Below are positions 14,578 through 22,721 of a stretch of 35,291 nt of DNA, piece after piece; within the stretch, counting starts at the first letter, position 1; the number at the start of each line of letters is the position of its first letter. The stretch is from assembly GCA_947450365.1 (NCBI GenBank), contig CANFVE010000030.1, forward strand, positions 1-35,291. Reading direction: 5' to 3'. The translations under genes and the position numbers were made by a program. Under the pieces are notes generated by a model. That model saw nothing but the letters and a program-made list of their open reading frames with translations, did not search any database and had not been told where the DNA came from. The stretch is from Cytophagaceae bacterium (GTDB taxonomy: Bacteria > Bacteroidota > Bacteroidia > Cytophagales > Spirosomataceae).

Positions 14578-15871
14578 ATCATTCGCCCATATTTATCGGC
14601 AAGGAAAAAGTACGGAAATCAAACCGTGGTTGACCGGCTTTTTGATCCTCCTAGCTGCCATCCTATTCCTTCCTTGGACCCAAAACATCCGTTCCAAAGG
14701 AAACGTCACCAGCCTTTTTCAAGAGCAAAGGCCCCAAAAAATCTATAGCCCCATCGCTGGAAAAATCAGCCACTGGTGGGTTAAAGAAGGCGATTTTGTC
14801 AAAAAAGGAGATACCTTGGCTAAAATCACCGAGATCAAAGAGGACTATTTAGACCCCAATTTAGTTCCAAGAACTCAAGAACAATTAAACGCGAAAAAGG
14901 GCTATTTGGAATTTTATGCGCAAAAAGTGCAGGCCAACGAAGCCCAAATCGCAAATTTAAAATCATCTAAAAAAATCAAACTAGAACAATTAACGAATAA
15001 AATAACTCAACTGAATCAAAAGCTTGTCGGCGAAAAAGCCGAACTCGATGCGGCGGCCAACGAGGCCACCTTAATCAAAGATCAATTCGAACGGAACCGA
15101 AAAATGTTCCAAGAAGGCCTCATTTCTCAAACACAATTCCAGCAACGAAATGCCTCCGCGCAAAACGCATTGGCGAAAAAAACCATCGCCGAAAATAAAA
15201 TCAATCAAACCCAGCAAGACTTACGCAACGCAGCGATTGAACAAGGGGCCATCGAACAAGAATACAACGAGAAAATCAACAAAGCCGAAAGCGAACGTTT
15301 TCAAAGTCTCAGTCAAATCGAAAGTGGAAAAGGCGAAGTGGCTAAATTGGAAAATCAAGTCACCAATTACACCATCCGAAACGGCATGTATTACATCATG
15401 GCTACGCAAGATGGCCAAGTCATTCGTGCCCAAAAAGCCGGAATCGGGGAAATTATCAAAGATGGGGAGGAATTATTGACCGTCGTACCAACAGGAAATA
15501 AATATGCTGTCGAGATGTTTGTCCGCCCAGTCGATCTTCCGCTTTTATCCCCAGGACAATCGGTTCGGTTTATTTTCGACGGATTCCCAGCCATCATTTT
15601 TGCAGGGGGATGGCCCAACCAAAGCTTCGGAACCTTCGCCGGAAAAATTCTAGCCGTGGAAAATACCATTAACGAAAATGGCCTCTTTCGCGTCATCGTG
15701 GTGGAAGATCCAGCCTCTAAAAAATGGCCTACTCAAATTAAAATGGGCGCAGGTGCCCAAGGTATCGCACTCCTGAACGACGTGCCGCTGTGGTATGAAC
15801 TTTGGCGAAATATCAATGGCTTCCCGGCCGATTTTTACGAAGTCAAAAAAGACAAAAAAAATGAAAAATAA
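14564..15871 (+). CDS. HlyD-family membrane fusion (adaptor) protein
   Basis: A 435-residue protein anchored by one N-terminal helix (about residues 23-41, WLTGFLILLAAILFLPW). A biotinyl-lipoyl-like half (YSPIAGKISHWWVKEGDFVKKGDTLAKITEI, about 62-92) comes next, then a long alpha-helical hairpin rich in Gln, Lys and Glu (about 105-265). The beta-barrel part follows (GNKYAVEMFVRPVDLPLLSPGQSVRF). Such adaptors bridge the inner-membrane ABC protein and a TolC-like channel through the periplasm. It starts within the last 14 bases of the ABC gene and ends within the first 11 bases of the TolC gene, so all three are translationally coupled. Confidence 0.92.
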   Translation: MEKYKSFAHIYRQGKSTEIKPWLTGFLILLAAILFLPWTQNIRSKGNVTSLFQEQRPQKIYSPIAGKISHWWVKEGDFVKKGDTLAKITEIKEDYLDPNLVPRTQEQLNAKKGYLEFYAQKVQANEAQIANLKSSKKIKLEQLTNKITQLNQKLVGEKAELDAAANEATLIKDQFERNRKMFQEGLISQTQFQQRNASAQNALAKKTIAENKINQTQQDLRNAAIEQGAIEQEYNEKINKAESERFQSLSQIESGKGEVAKLENQVTNYTIRNGMYYIMATQDGQVIRAQKAGIGEIIKDGEELLTVVPTGNKYAVEMFVRPVDLPLLSPGQSVRFIFDGFPAIIFAGGWPNQSFGTFAGKILAVENTINENGLFRVIVVEDPASKKWPTQIKMGAGAQGIALLNDVPLWYELWRNINGFPADFYEVKKDKKNEK

Positions 15872-17246
15872 GGTTTTCTTTTTGCTTTTATGGGCTCAGG
15901 TGGGGCTTGGGCAGACAAAAATTCTGCATCCAGAAGCCTATCTGCAAATTGTACGTAATTACCACCCCATTGCGAAACAAGCCGGCATCGGCATACAAAA
16001 ATCAGAAGCGCAAATCCTTCAAGCGCGCGGGGCCTTTGACCCGATTTTAAGCCATTACAGTTCCCAAAAAACACTGGATGGGAAAAATTATTATACTTCT
16101 CAAAACCCTGAACTGAGCATTCCTACTTGGTATGGCATCGAACTCCGCGCCGGTAGCCAAAACCTTCAAGGATACCGCACAGATCCAAGCCAAACCTTAG
16201 GCCAAATTCAATATTATGGCTTACAAATTCCCCTAGGCAAAAATTTGATCATCGATAAGCGGCGTGCAGCGCTCCAACAAGCTAAACTCATGAATAAAAT
16301 GGCCTATGAAACCCAGCGAAGCATGCTCAATGAATTGCTGATGGACGCCATGGAGGCCTATTGGACCTGGGTAAAAAGCTATCGTGTCCTACAAATCGTT
16401 CGAAAAAATAGGGACGTGGCGACCCAGCGAGTCGATTTCGTCAAACGCATGGTCGCCCTCGGTGAACGACCGGCCGTCGATACACTCGAGGCATTAACTC
16501 AGCAACAAGCTTTCAAAAATGCATTTCAAGCCAAAAGTCTCGAATTTAACAACGCTGGCCTCGATCTATCCGTGTATTTATGGCAAGAGAACAACAATCC
16601 CGTCACATTGGAAAAAGACGTTTTTCCCGGAGAACTCGATCAGGCCTTTGGCCTTTTGGCCCAATTTGACCTACAATTAGCCTCGCTCCTCGAAAAAGCG
16701 AACAGCAACCACCCGGAATTAAACGCCTATCAATTTAAAATCGACGCGCTTAATGTGGAGAAAAAATTAAAATTTCAAGGCCTTCTTCCCAAACTCGACC
16801 TCAGCTACCAACGACTCAGTCAGGAAGGTTCGCCGATTGACGCGAGCTCCTGGCTCAACAACAATTTTTATTATGGCCTTAAATTCGAAATGCCCCTACG
16901 ATTATCGCAAGGGAGGGCGGAATACCAACAAGCGAAGTTGAAAGTCCAAGAAGAAAGCCTCAACCAATCCCAAAAAAAACAACAAATTCAAGTGAAAATA
17001 GGTCGCTATTTCAACCAATTTGAAAGCCTCCGCAAACAAATCGAGACCCAAGAAAAAGCCACCCAAAACTATTTCGCCCTGGTCAAAGCAGAAGAAACCC
17101 GCTTCGCCCAAGGCGAATCATCCTTATTTTTAATCAATAGCCGAGAAACCAAAGCCATGGAGGCGGCCGAAAAACTCGCCGACCTCAAAGCCTACCTATT
17201 CAAAACCCTGTATGCCCTACAAGCCAGCGCGGGGGTTTTGATGTAA
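15861..17246 (+). CDS. TolC-family outer-membrane efflux protein
   Basis: A 461-residue outer-membrane protein. The ATG at 15861 (MKNKVFFLLLWAQVGLGQTK) gives a clean signal peptide; an upstream reading from 15795 would only add a non-signal extension inside the adaptor gene. Two TolC-type halves of long helices are visible, for example LNELLMDAMEAYWTWVKSY and YFNQFESLRKQIETQEKATQNYFALV, with beta-strand stretches between. The protein completes a tripartite exporter that spans both membranes. It ends 3 bp before the stop of the convergent Gfo/Idh/MocA gene. Cargo is unknown: a toxic compound, given the TetR regulator, or a peptide/protein, given the HlyD-type adaptor. Confidence 0.9.
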   Translation: MKNKVFFLLLWAQVGLGQTKILHPEAYLQIVRNYHPIAKQAGIGIQKSEAQILQARGAFDPILSHYSSQKTLDGKNYYTSQNPELSIPTWYGIELRAGSQNLQGYRTDPSQTLGQIQYYGLQIPLGKNLIIDKRRAALQQAKLMNKMAYETQRSMLNELLMDAMEAYWTWVKSYRVLQIVRKNRDVATQRVDFVKRMVALGERPAVDTLEALTQQQAFKNAFQAKSLEFNNAGLDLSVYLWQENNNPVTLEKDVFPGELDQAFGLLAQFDLQLASLLEKANSNHPELNAYQFKIDALNVEKKLKFQGLLPKLDLSYQRLSQEGSPIDASSWLNNNFYYGLKFEMPLRLSQGRAEYQQAKLKVQEESLNQSQKKQQIQVKIGRYFNQFESLRKQIETQEKATQNYFALVKAEETRFAQGESSLFLINSRETKAMEAAEKLADLKAYLFKTLYALQASAGVLM

Positions 17247-17249
17247 GGT

Positions 17250-18656
17250 TTATCCTTTGACCAACTTCATCGCAACCGGATCCCAATGAATAATCTTCTT
17301 TTGTAAATAACTTTCATTACATGCCAAGGCCGGCGCCGCCGCTCTAAATCCAAAAGTTGCATCTTCCACCACCGGTTTTTGATTCCGAATCGCATCAAAG
17401 AAATTCGTGAAGTGATCCACATGTTCACTATATCCATCCGGTGCACGGAAAACGATATCATCTTTCAATCGACGCTTCCGTTGAGACTCCGACCATTTCG
17501 CATTATACTCTGCCGTCATCTCATCCTGCATCTTTTTAGAAAACGTAAATACTGAATCATAGCCACCAAAACCCGGAGCCTCTGGCAACAAACTATGCTT
17601 CACCGTAATCGTATTTCCCTTCACGTCCATCACGCCTTCGGATCCCACAAAACGCGTCACTTCCTGTCCGCCAGATCCACTGATGAAATTCACCTGAAGG
17701 GTCAACTGGAACGCAGGATGCTCCGGCGTATCGCCATATTGCATGACGCCCGACATCACATCCGGCAAGTTCCGACCGTCATTCCAATGACTGAATTGAC
17801 CCGTCGAGAAAATAGTCTTAGGACCATTTGAATTCGTAACAAAGTGCGTACCACTCAACAGATGAATGAATAGGTCCCCCGCAACGCCCGTTCCTACTTC
17901 CTTGAACGCACGCCACCAAAAGAATTTCTTCGAATCATATTCCATTTTACCTGTGGCCTCAATGAAGCGGCCCCAATCCGTGGTGTTCGCATCCGCATCT
18001 TTTGGAATGGTATATTCCCAAGCCCCAATCGAGCTTTGGCGATCATATACCGCATTCACCATATTTAATTTTCCGATTTCGCCGGCGGCCAATAATTCCT
18101 TCGCCTTCGCCAATCCGATGCTCGAAACGCGCTGCGATCCTACCATTAAGACCTTGCCGGATTTCTGCTGCGCTTGAATGACCCGATGTCCCTCGTCGAT
18201 TTTATAGACCATCGGCTTTTCGCAATACACGTGTTTTCCTTTTGCCAAGGCATCTAAGGTTATGCGGGCATGCCAGACATCATGCGTCGCGATGATCACG
18301 GCGTCGATGTCCGCGCGGTCCAATAATTCTTGATAATTACGCGTTGTATAGAGGTCTTTGCCATACATTTCCTTCGCGTTTTCGATCCGGCCGGTGTATA
18401 AATCACAAATTCCAGCCAGTTCCACGCCGGGAACTTTTAAGGCGGACGCTAGGTCAAAATGGCCTTGAACACCGAAACCAATGACCCCCAGGCGAATTTT
18501 TTCACCGGCAGAAATGGGTTTAGAATAGGTAAGAATTCGCTCTTCGGCTTTTTGTTGGGCCGCTAAGCTCGCAAAAGGAGAAGAAGCTGCCACCAGGCTT
18601 GTTGCGCCGATGTGCTGTAAAAACCTTCTTCGTGAGGATGCAGATTGATTTTTCAT
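17250..18656 (-). CDS. Tat-exported Gfo/Idh/MocA-family oxidoreductase
   Basis: A 468-residue protein with a twin-arginine signal (SSRRRFLQHIGATSLVAA, residues 7-24), so it is folded with its cofactor before export. The NAD(P)-binding start is LGVIGFGVQGHFDL (about residues 55-68), and the family motif HVYCEKPM lies near residue 143. The C-terminal alpha/beta domain is of normal length for secreted Bacteroidota members, which act on sugars or glycosides in the periplasm, in some cases through a redox mechanism. It follows a TolB-like gene by 11 bp on the same strand. The specific substrate is unknown; nearby glycosidases and sulfatases suggest carbohydrate catabolism. Confidence 0.92.
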   Translation of the reverse strand: MKNQSASSRRRFLQHIGATSLVAASSPFASLAAQQKAEERILTYSKPISAGEKIRLGVIGFGVQGHFDLASALKVPGVELAGICDLYTGRIENAKEMYGKDLYTTRNYQELLDRADIDAVIIATHDVWHARITLDALAKGKHVYCEKPMVYKIDEGHRVIQAQQKSGKVLMVGSQRVSSIGLAKAKELLAAGEIGKLNMVNAVYDRQSSIGAWEYTIPKDADANTTDWGRFIEATGKMEYDSKKFFWWRAFKEVGTGVAGDLFIHLLSGTHFVTNSNGPKTIFSTGQFSHWNDGRNLPDVMSGVMQYGDTPEHPAFQLTLQVNFISGSGGQEVTRFVGSEGVMDVKGNTITVKHSLLPEAPGFGGYDSVFTFSKKMQDEMTAEYNAKWSESQRKRRLKDDIVFRAPDGYSEHVDHFTNFFDAIRNQKPVVEDATFGFRAAAPALACNESYLQKKIIHWDPVAMKLVKG

Positions 18657-18667
18657 AGGGGATTAAA

Positions 18668-19582
18668 TTATAAGTCTTCTAATTCATAACGAACATACGC
18701 AAATTTCTTGCCATCGGGGCTCCAAGAAGGCACATTGATGGTTCCTTGACCGCCATAAAAAGGCTCCGTCAGGTCTTTTATTTTTTTTGTTTTCAAATCC
18801 AATAGGCGCAATTTCACTTGGTGCCCGAAAGGATGTGCTTGTTTTTGATCTTCCAAATAGCTGATGATGGTGGCTTGTTTGTTGTTCGGTGCGATGTGTG
18901 CGAACCAATTCGACATGGCGTCAAAGGTCATTTGTTCTGGATTGGAGCCATCAGCCTTCATGCGCCAAATTTGCATCATGCCCGACCGATAAGAATTGAT
19001 GTAAATGTATTTACCATCGGGGGAATATTCGGGGCCATCGTCTAGCCCCTCGTTGTCGGTTAAGCGAATTTCCTCGCCGCCCTTGGAATCCATTTGGTAA
19101 ATATCAAAATTGCCATTTCGAGATGCGCAATAGACAATTTTTCGATTATCCGGCGAAACGCCATGCCAATAGGATGGACTTAAAGGAGTTAATAAAACGG
19201 GCTTCCCGCCTTCCGCCCCGACGCGGTAAATGTAGGAACCCGTGGGTTTCATGTCGGGATTTCCACTGGAAATATACAGGGTAGAGCCATCGAAGCTATA
19301 GCCGTGGTCGTTATTGGCCTTCTGCACAAAATCTGTGTCGAGGGGTCCAATCTTTTCGCCGGTCGGGCTTATTTTTTCTAATTTTCCACTAGCATTGATC
19401 AATAGAAATTTTCCATCACGCGACCAATTTGGTGCTTCAAAATGTCGTTTTTCTTTTAAAATAAGGCTTGATTTGCCACTGGCAATTTCATAAACATACA
19501 ATAAACTGATTACCTTTTTCCCGGCGGGAATCTGTGCAATTGCACTGGTGGCGAGAAGCCAGAGCAACAGTATTTTTTTCAT
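18668..19582 (-). CDS. Secreted TolB/PD40-type beta-propeller protein
   Basis: A 304-residue exported protein. I chose the ATG at 19582 (MKKILLLWLLATSAIAQ), which gives a good signal peptide; a longer reading from 19642 has no such start. WD40-like PD40 repeats are clear: APNWSRDGKFLLIN, GVSPDNRKIVYCASRNGNFDIY, PEYSPDGKYIYINSYRSGMMQIW and PSWSPDGKKFAYV. This is the propeller of TolB-like and oligogalacturonate lyase-like proteins. No catalytic residues are assignable. It lies 11 bp before the Tat oxidoreductase gene, so the two probably act together in the periplasm on the same carbohydrate or signal. Confidence 0.85.
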   Translation of the reverse strand: MKKILLLWLLATSAIAQIPAGKKVISLLYVYEIASGKSSLILKEKRHFEAPNWSRDGKFLLINASGKLEKISPTGEKIGPLDTDFVQKANNDHGYSFDGSTLYISSGNPDMKPTGSYIYRVGAEGGKPVLLTPLSPSYWHGVSPDNRKIVYCASRNGNFDIYQMDSKGGEEIRLTDNEGLDDGPEYSPDGKYIYINSYRSGMMQIWRMKADGSNPEQMTFDAMSNWFAHIAPNNKQATIISYLEDQKQAHPFGHQVKLRLLDLKTKKIKDLTEPFYGGQGTINVPSWSPDGKKFAYVRYELEDL

Positions 19583-19674
19583 AATCAAAGGTTTAGCGTG
19601 TAAGTTTACGCAGAAGCAACGTACAAAACAACGCTCAGCCAAGGAAAAATACTCATGTGAGGGATTGTCTGCTT

Positions 19675-20919
19675 TTAGGCTCTAAAAACCAAAGGAAACA
19701 CAAAGGCCACCAAGGCTGCCCAAGCGCCATAATAGGGCAAGAAAAAGGTCATCCCATTTTCCACCGAACGGATGTCTTGCTGAGCACGGACAAATCCAAT
19801 CAGATTTTTCGTCACCCATCCCACATGTCCCATCATGAGCAAATTGCTTCCTAAAACAGCTAGTCGATTCGGAGTAATGCCAAATTCAACCAAGCGAAAT
19901 ACAATCGCCGAAAGCGCAAGTCCATTATCCAGAAGCGCCAAGGCTGCCAATCCAACCAGTAAATATTGATAAAATGGACTCACTGATTTTTTAGTTATTT
20001 CGCTAAGCGAAAACAATAAAAGTGCCATCACGCCCACAAGAACTCCATTGAAAACCAATAAATACTCCCGATCATTAAATAGATCTTTTTCCGAAAAGGA
20101 AGTTGCCCCTAAAAAAAGCAACAGCGTCACAAAGACCAAAGGCGTAAAAATCCTAGCAATCAGCGGGGAAATTTTGGAAACTAATTGCGGATTTTTTTGA
20201 ACCAAAAAGGCAGCGATTACCGGAACCGATGGCAATAAGGAAACCACCCCATATTGAAAATAGTTTTTTTCAATGTCCAGGTCAATCAGGTGAAATAAAT
20301 TAATTGTCAGAGCCGAAAATAATCCTCCCGCGAGCGCAATCACGGCTACCATGACCACTAAGTCCCCATGAAATCGCAAGAATTCAATCCCCTTCGGGCC
20401 TGCTGGATTTTGCCCTCCTACATATAGAAAACCAACAAAAATCCAAAGGAAAATAGGTACATGAATACACGCCAAAGCAAATGCGTCGCGCTGATTGTCC
20501 ATCGGAACGACATTCATGTAGATGATGGAAAATAGCATGGCAATCAAGGCGGGCCAGATGGCTGAAAGGCCTAATCGTTGTTGGAATGCAAACAATCCTC
20601 CCATCCCTGCCAGCACAATAAATGACACATTTCGAGGAAAATAAGCATTATGCGAAATCCCAAAAATATCTGGAAACTGCATGAAAAATGCCGCCACCAA
20701 CACCCAAATTCCTAAAAACGCCCAATCGCTACGTTGTCCCCAAGCAAGTTCTTCGTGGCTATAAACCAGCCGTTCATGCCAGGTTTCGGCCACGGGTTGA
20801 TCCCTAATTTCTTCATAAATCGACAAAAATGCTGAGGTAAAGGCAGGAGGGTTTTGGCGATATAAGCGTTCCAAGGCCGCGGGCTCGGAAAGGCTTTTTT
20901 TGATTGTATTGGCTAACAT
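19675..20919 (-). CDS. Polytopic membrane protein, DUF4153-like
   Basis: A 414-residue inner-membrane protein. The first about 65 residues are polar (SEPAALERLYRQNPPAFTSAFLSIYEEI). About eleven hydrophobic segments follow up to residue 412. The segment FRLVEFGITPNRLAVLGSNLLMMGHV (about 340-365) resembles the DUF4153 family of uncharacterised membrane proteins, which is my basis for the tentative name. The start region (minus strand upstream of 20919) has TACTTTCG, one mismatch from the Bacteroidota -7 element. It is 92 bp upstream of the TolB-like gene, enough for separate transcription. No function can be given. Confidence 0.7.
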   Translation of the reverse strand: MLANTIKKSLSEPAALERLYRQNPPAFTSAFLSIYEEIRDQPVAETWHERLVYSHEELAWGQRSDWAFLGIWVLVAAFFMQFPDIFGISHNAYFPRNVSFIVLAGMGGLFAFQQRLGLSAIWPALIAMLFSIIYMNVVPMDNQRDAFALACIHVPIFLWIFVGFLYVGGQNPAGPKGIEFLRFHGDLVVMVAVIALAGGLFSALTINLFHLIDLDIEKNYFQYGVVSLLPSVPVIAAFLVQKNPQLVSKISPLIARIFTPLVFVTLLLFLGATSFSEKDLFNDREYLLVFNGVLVGVMALLLFSLSEITKKSVSPFYQYLLVGLAALALLDNGLALSAIVFRLVEFGITPNRLAVLGSNLLMMGHVGWVTKNLIGFVRAQQDIRSVENGMTFFLPYYGAWAALVAFVFPLVFRA

Positions 20920-21021
20920 GTCTAATTTTTAAAGAACCGAAAGTAAATAAATAGCGGATATCAAACCCAAAAATCAGCTAAAAAATAAATCTCAATCCGT
21001 TTTTTAACTACATTTAACGCT

Positions 21022-22587
21022 ATGAAAAAAAATCAGACAACCTACATAGGATTCCAAGGATTCATCACAAAGCTGCTTACCCTTGGCTTTATTTTGGCCG
21101 CCAGCCAGATTTCCGCACAATCAATCGTTGAAAAAATCGTCCAAGAGGAGACGAATAATTCCCAATTGCAAACGATGGCCCATGAACTATTGGATAAAAT
21201 AGGGCCACGCTTAGTCGGGACACCTCAAATGCAGCAGGCCAATGACTGGGCCGTTCAAAAATACACCAGTTGGGGCATCGCTGCCCGCAACGAGCCATGG
21301 GGCGAATGGAAAGGCTGGGAACGCGGAATTACCCATATCGATATGCTTTCTCCCCGAGTAAAAAGTTTGGAGGGAACCCAATTAGCCTGGAGTCCGTCCA
21401 CCAAAGGAAAAGCGATCAAAGCCGAAATCATTATTCTTCCTGATGTAGCGGATTCGCTTGCATTTGCGAACTGGTTGCCCAGTGTGAAAGGTAAATTTGT
21501 CATGATTTCCATGAATCAGCCCACGGGTAGGCCGGATGATAACTGGCAACAATTTGCTACCAAAGAATCCTTTGATAAATTAAAAAAAGACCGTATCTCG
21601 CAAACGGAAGCCTGGCGAAAACGCATAACCAAAACAGGTTATTCCACTCGAATGCTCCCCATCATATTGGAAAAAGCAGGCGCGAAAGGCATTTTAACGA
21701 ATAATTGGTCGAGCGGTTTTGGGGTAGACAAAATTTTTAGCGCCTATACGTCTAAAATCCCGACGGTCGATATTGCCTTGGAAGATTATGGCACGTTATA
21801 TCGCCTGGTTGAATCCGGCGATAATCCGATCATCAGCATCCAAACGGATTCAAAATCCGGAGGAATGGTTCCCTCCCACAATACCATCGCAGAGATCAAA
21901 GGAACACTAAAGCCAGATGAATATGTGATGCTTTCGGCCCATTTTGATTCTTGGGACGGCGCTCAGGGCGCCACGGATAATGGAACGGGTACATTGACGA
22001 TGATGGAGGCGATGCGAATATTAAAATTAGTCTATCCAAATCCGAAACGAACCATTTTAGTGGGGCACTGGGGAAGTGAAGAGCAGGGTTTGAACGGTTC
22101 TAGGGCCTTTGTTGAGGACCATCCGGAAGTAGTTAGCAAATTACAGGCCCTGTTTAATCAGGATAATGGCACGGGAAGAATCGCGAATATTTCGGGACAG
22201 GGGTTTCAACATGCGGGGGAATTTATTTCTCGTTGGCTCGCTGCCGTCCCTCCAAGCATCAAAGATTCCATCAAAACGACCTTCCCGGGCGTTCCTGGAG
22301 GTGGAGGAAGTGACTTTGCGTCCTTTGTGGCGGTAGGAGCACCGGGCTTTTCTTTGAGCTCATTAAGTTGGTCTTATTTCAATTATACCTGGCATACCAA
22401 CCGAGACACCTATGATAAAATTGTCTTTGACGATGTTCGAAGCAATGCCATCCTTACCGCGATTATGGTCTATATGGCTTGTGAAGATGAGGCGTTTTTC
22501 CCGCGCGACAAAGCGACAGGCAAACCGCTGAATTGGCCCGTCCAAGTAAAAGCCATTCGAAAGGGCCCAGTGGTGCCCACGAAATAG
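21022..22587 (+). CDS. Secreted M28-family zinc metallopeptidase with PA-like insert
   Basis: A 521-residue exported peptidase. The signal peptide runs to about residue 33 (LGFILAASQISAQ). Residues about 130-275 resemble a PA (protease-associated) insert. The M28 catalytic domain follows with the expected zinc ligands and acid: SAHFDSWDGAQGATDNGTG (H307, D319), HWGSEEQG (E353/E354, catalytic and ligand), FNQDNGTG, and a C-terminal HTNRDTYDK histidine. The family includes aminopeptidases and carboxypeptidases that trim peptides outside the cell. It is followed by a strong 14-bp hairpin, so it is probably transcribed alone. No T9SS domain is present, so it is likely periplasmic. Confidence 0.93.
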   Translation: MKKNQTTYIGFQGFITKLLTLGFILAASQISAQSIVEKIVQEETNNSQLQTMAHELLDKIGPRLVGTPQMQQANDWAVQKYTSWGIAARNEPWGEWKGWERGITHIDMLSPRVKSLEGTQLAWSPSTKGKAIKAEIIILPDVADSLAFANWLPSVKGKFVMISMNQPTGRPDDNWQQFATKESFDKLKKDRISQTEAWRKRITKTGYSTRMLPIILEKAGAKGILTNNWSSGFGVDKIFSAYTSKIPTVDIALEDYGTLYRLVESGDNPIISIQTDSKSGGMVPSHNTIAEIKGTLKPDEYVMLSAHFDSWDGAQGATDNGTGTLTMMEAMRILKLVYPNPKRTILVGHWGSEEQGLNGSRAFVEDHPEVVSKLQALFNQDNGTGRIANISGQGFQHAGEFISRWLAAVPPSIKDSIKTTFPGVPGGGGSDFASFVAVGAPGFSLSSLSWSYFNYTWHTNRDTYDKIVFDDVRSNAILTAIMVYMACEDEAFFPRDKATGKPLNWPVQVKAIRKGPVVPTK

Positions 22588-22612
22588 CCGTTTCCCCTCG
22601 GCCTTTGAATTT

Positions 22613-22645
22613 ATCAAATCGCCCATCGATTATGGGCGATTTGAT
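22613..22645 (+). terminator. Terminator-like hairpin after the M28 peptidase gene
   Basis: ATCAAATCGCCCAT (22613-22626) and ATGGGCGATTTGAT (22632-22645) form a perfect 14-bp stem around the 5-base loop CGATT. The next bases are TAGATTTTA, a weak T-rich tail. It lies 26 bp after the peptidase stop and 76 bp before the next gene. Confidence 0.75.
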
Positions 22646-22721
22646 TAGATTTTATGAAAAACTCAGTAGAAATTCCTTGATTGTATCTTCTTGATATAAA
22701 GAACCTTATTCATTATTTCCA

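Noticed and set aside
15150..15479. Lys-rich plus-strand frame inside the HlyD-like gene
   Set aside because: It is a shift of the coiled-coil region of the adaptor; the Lys/Ser-rich composition comes from that sequence.
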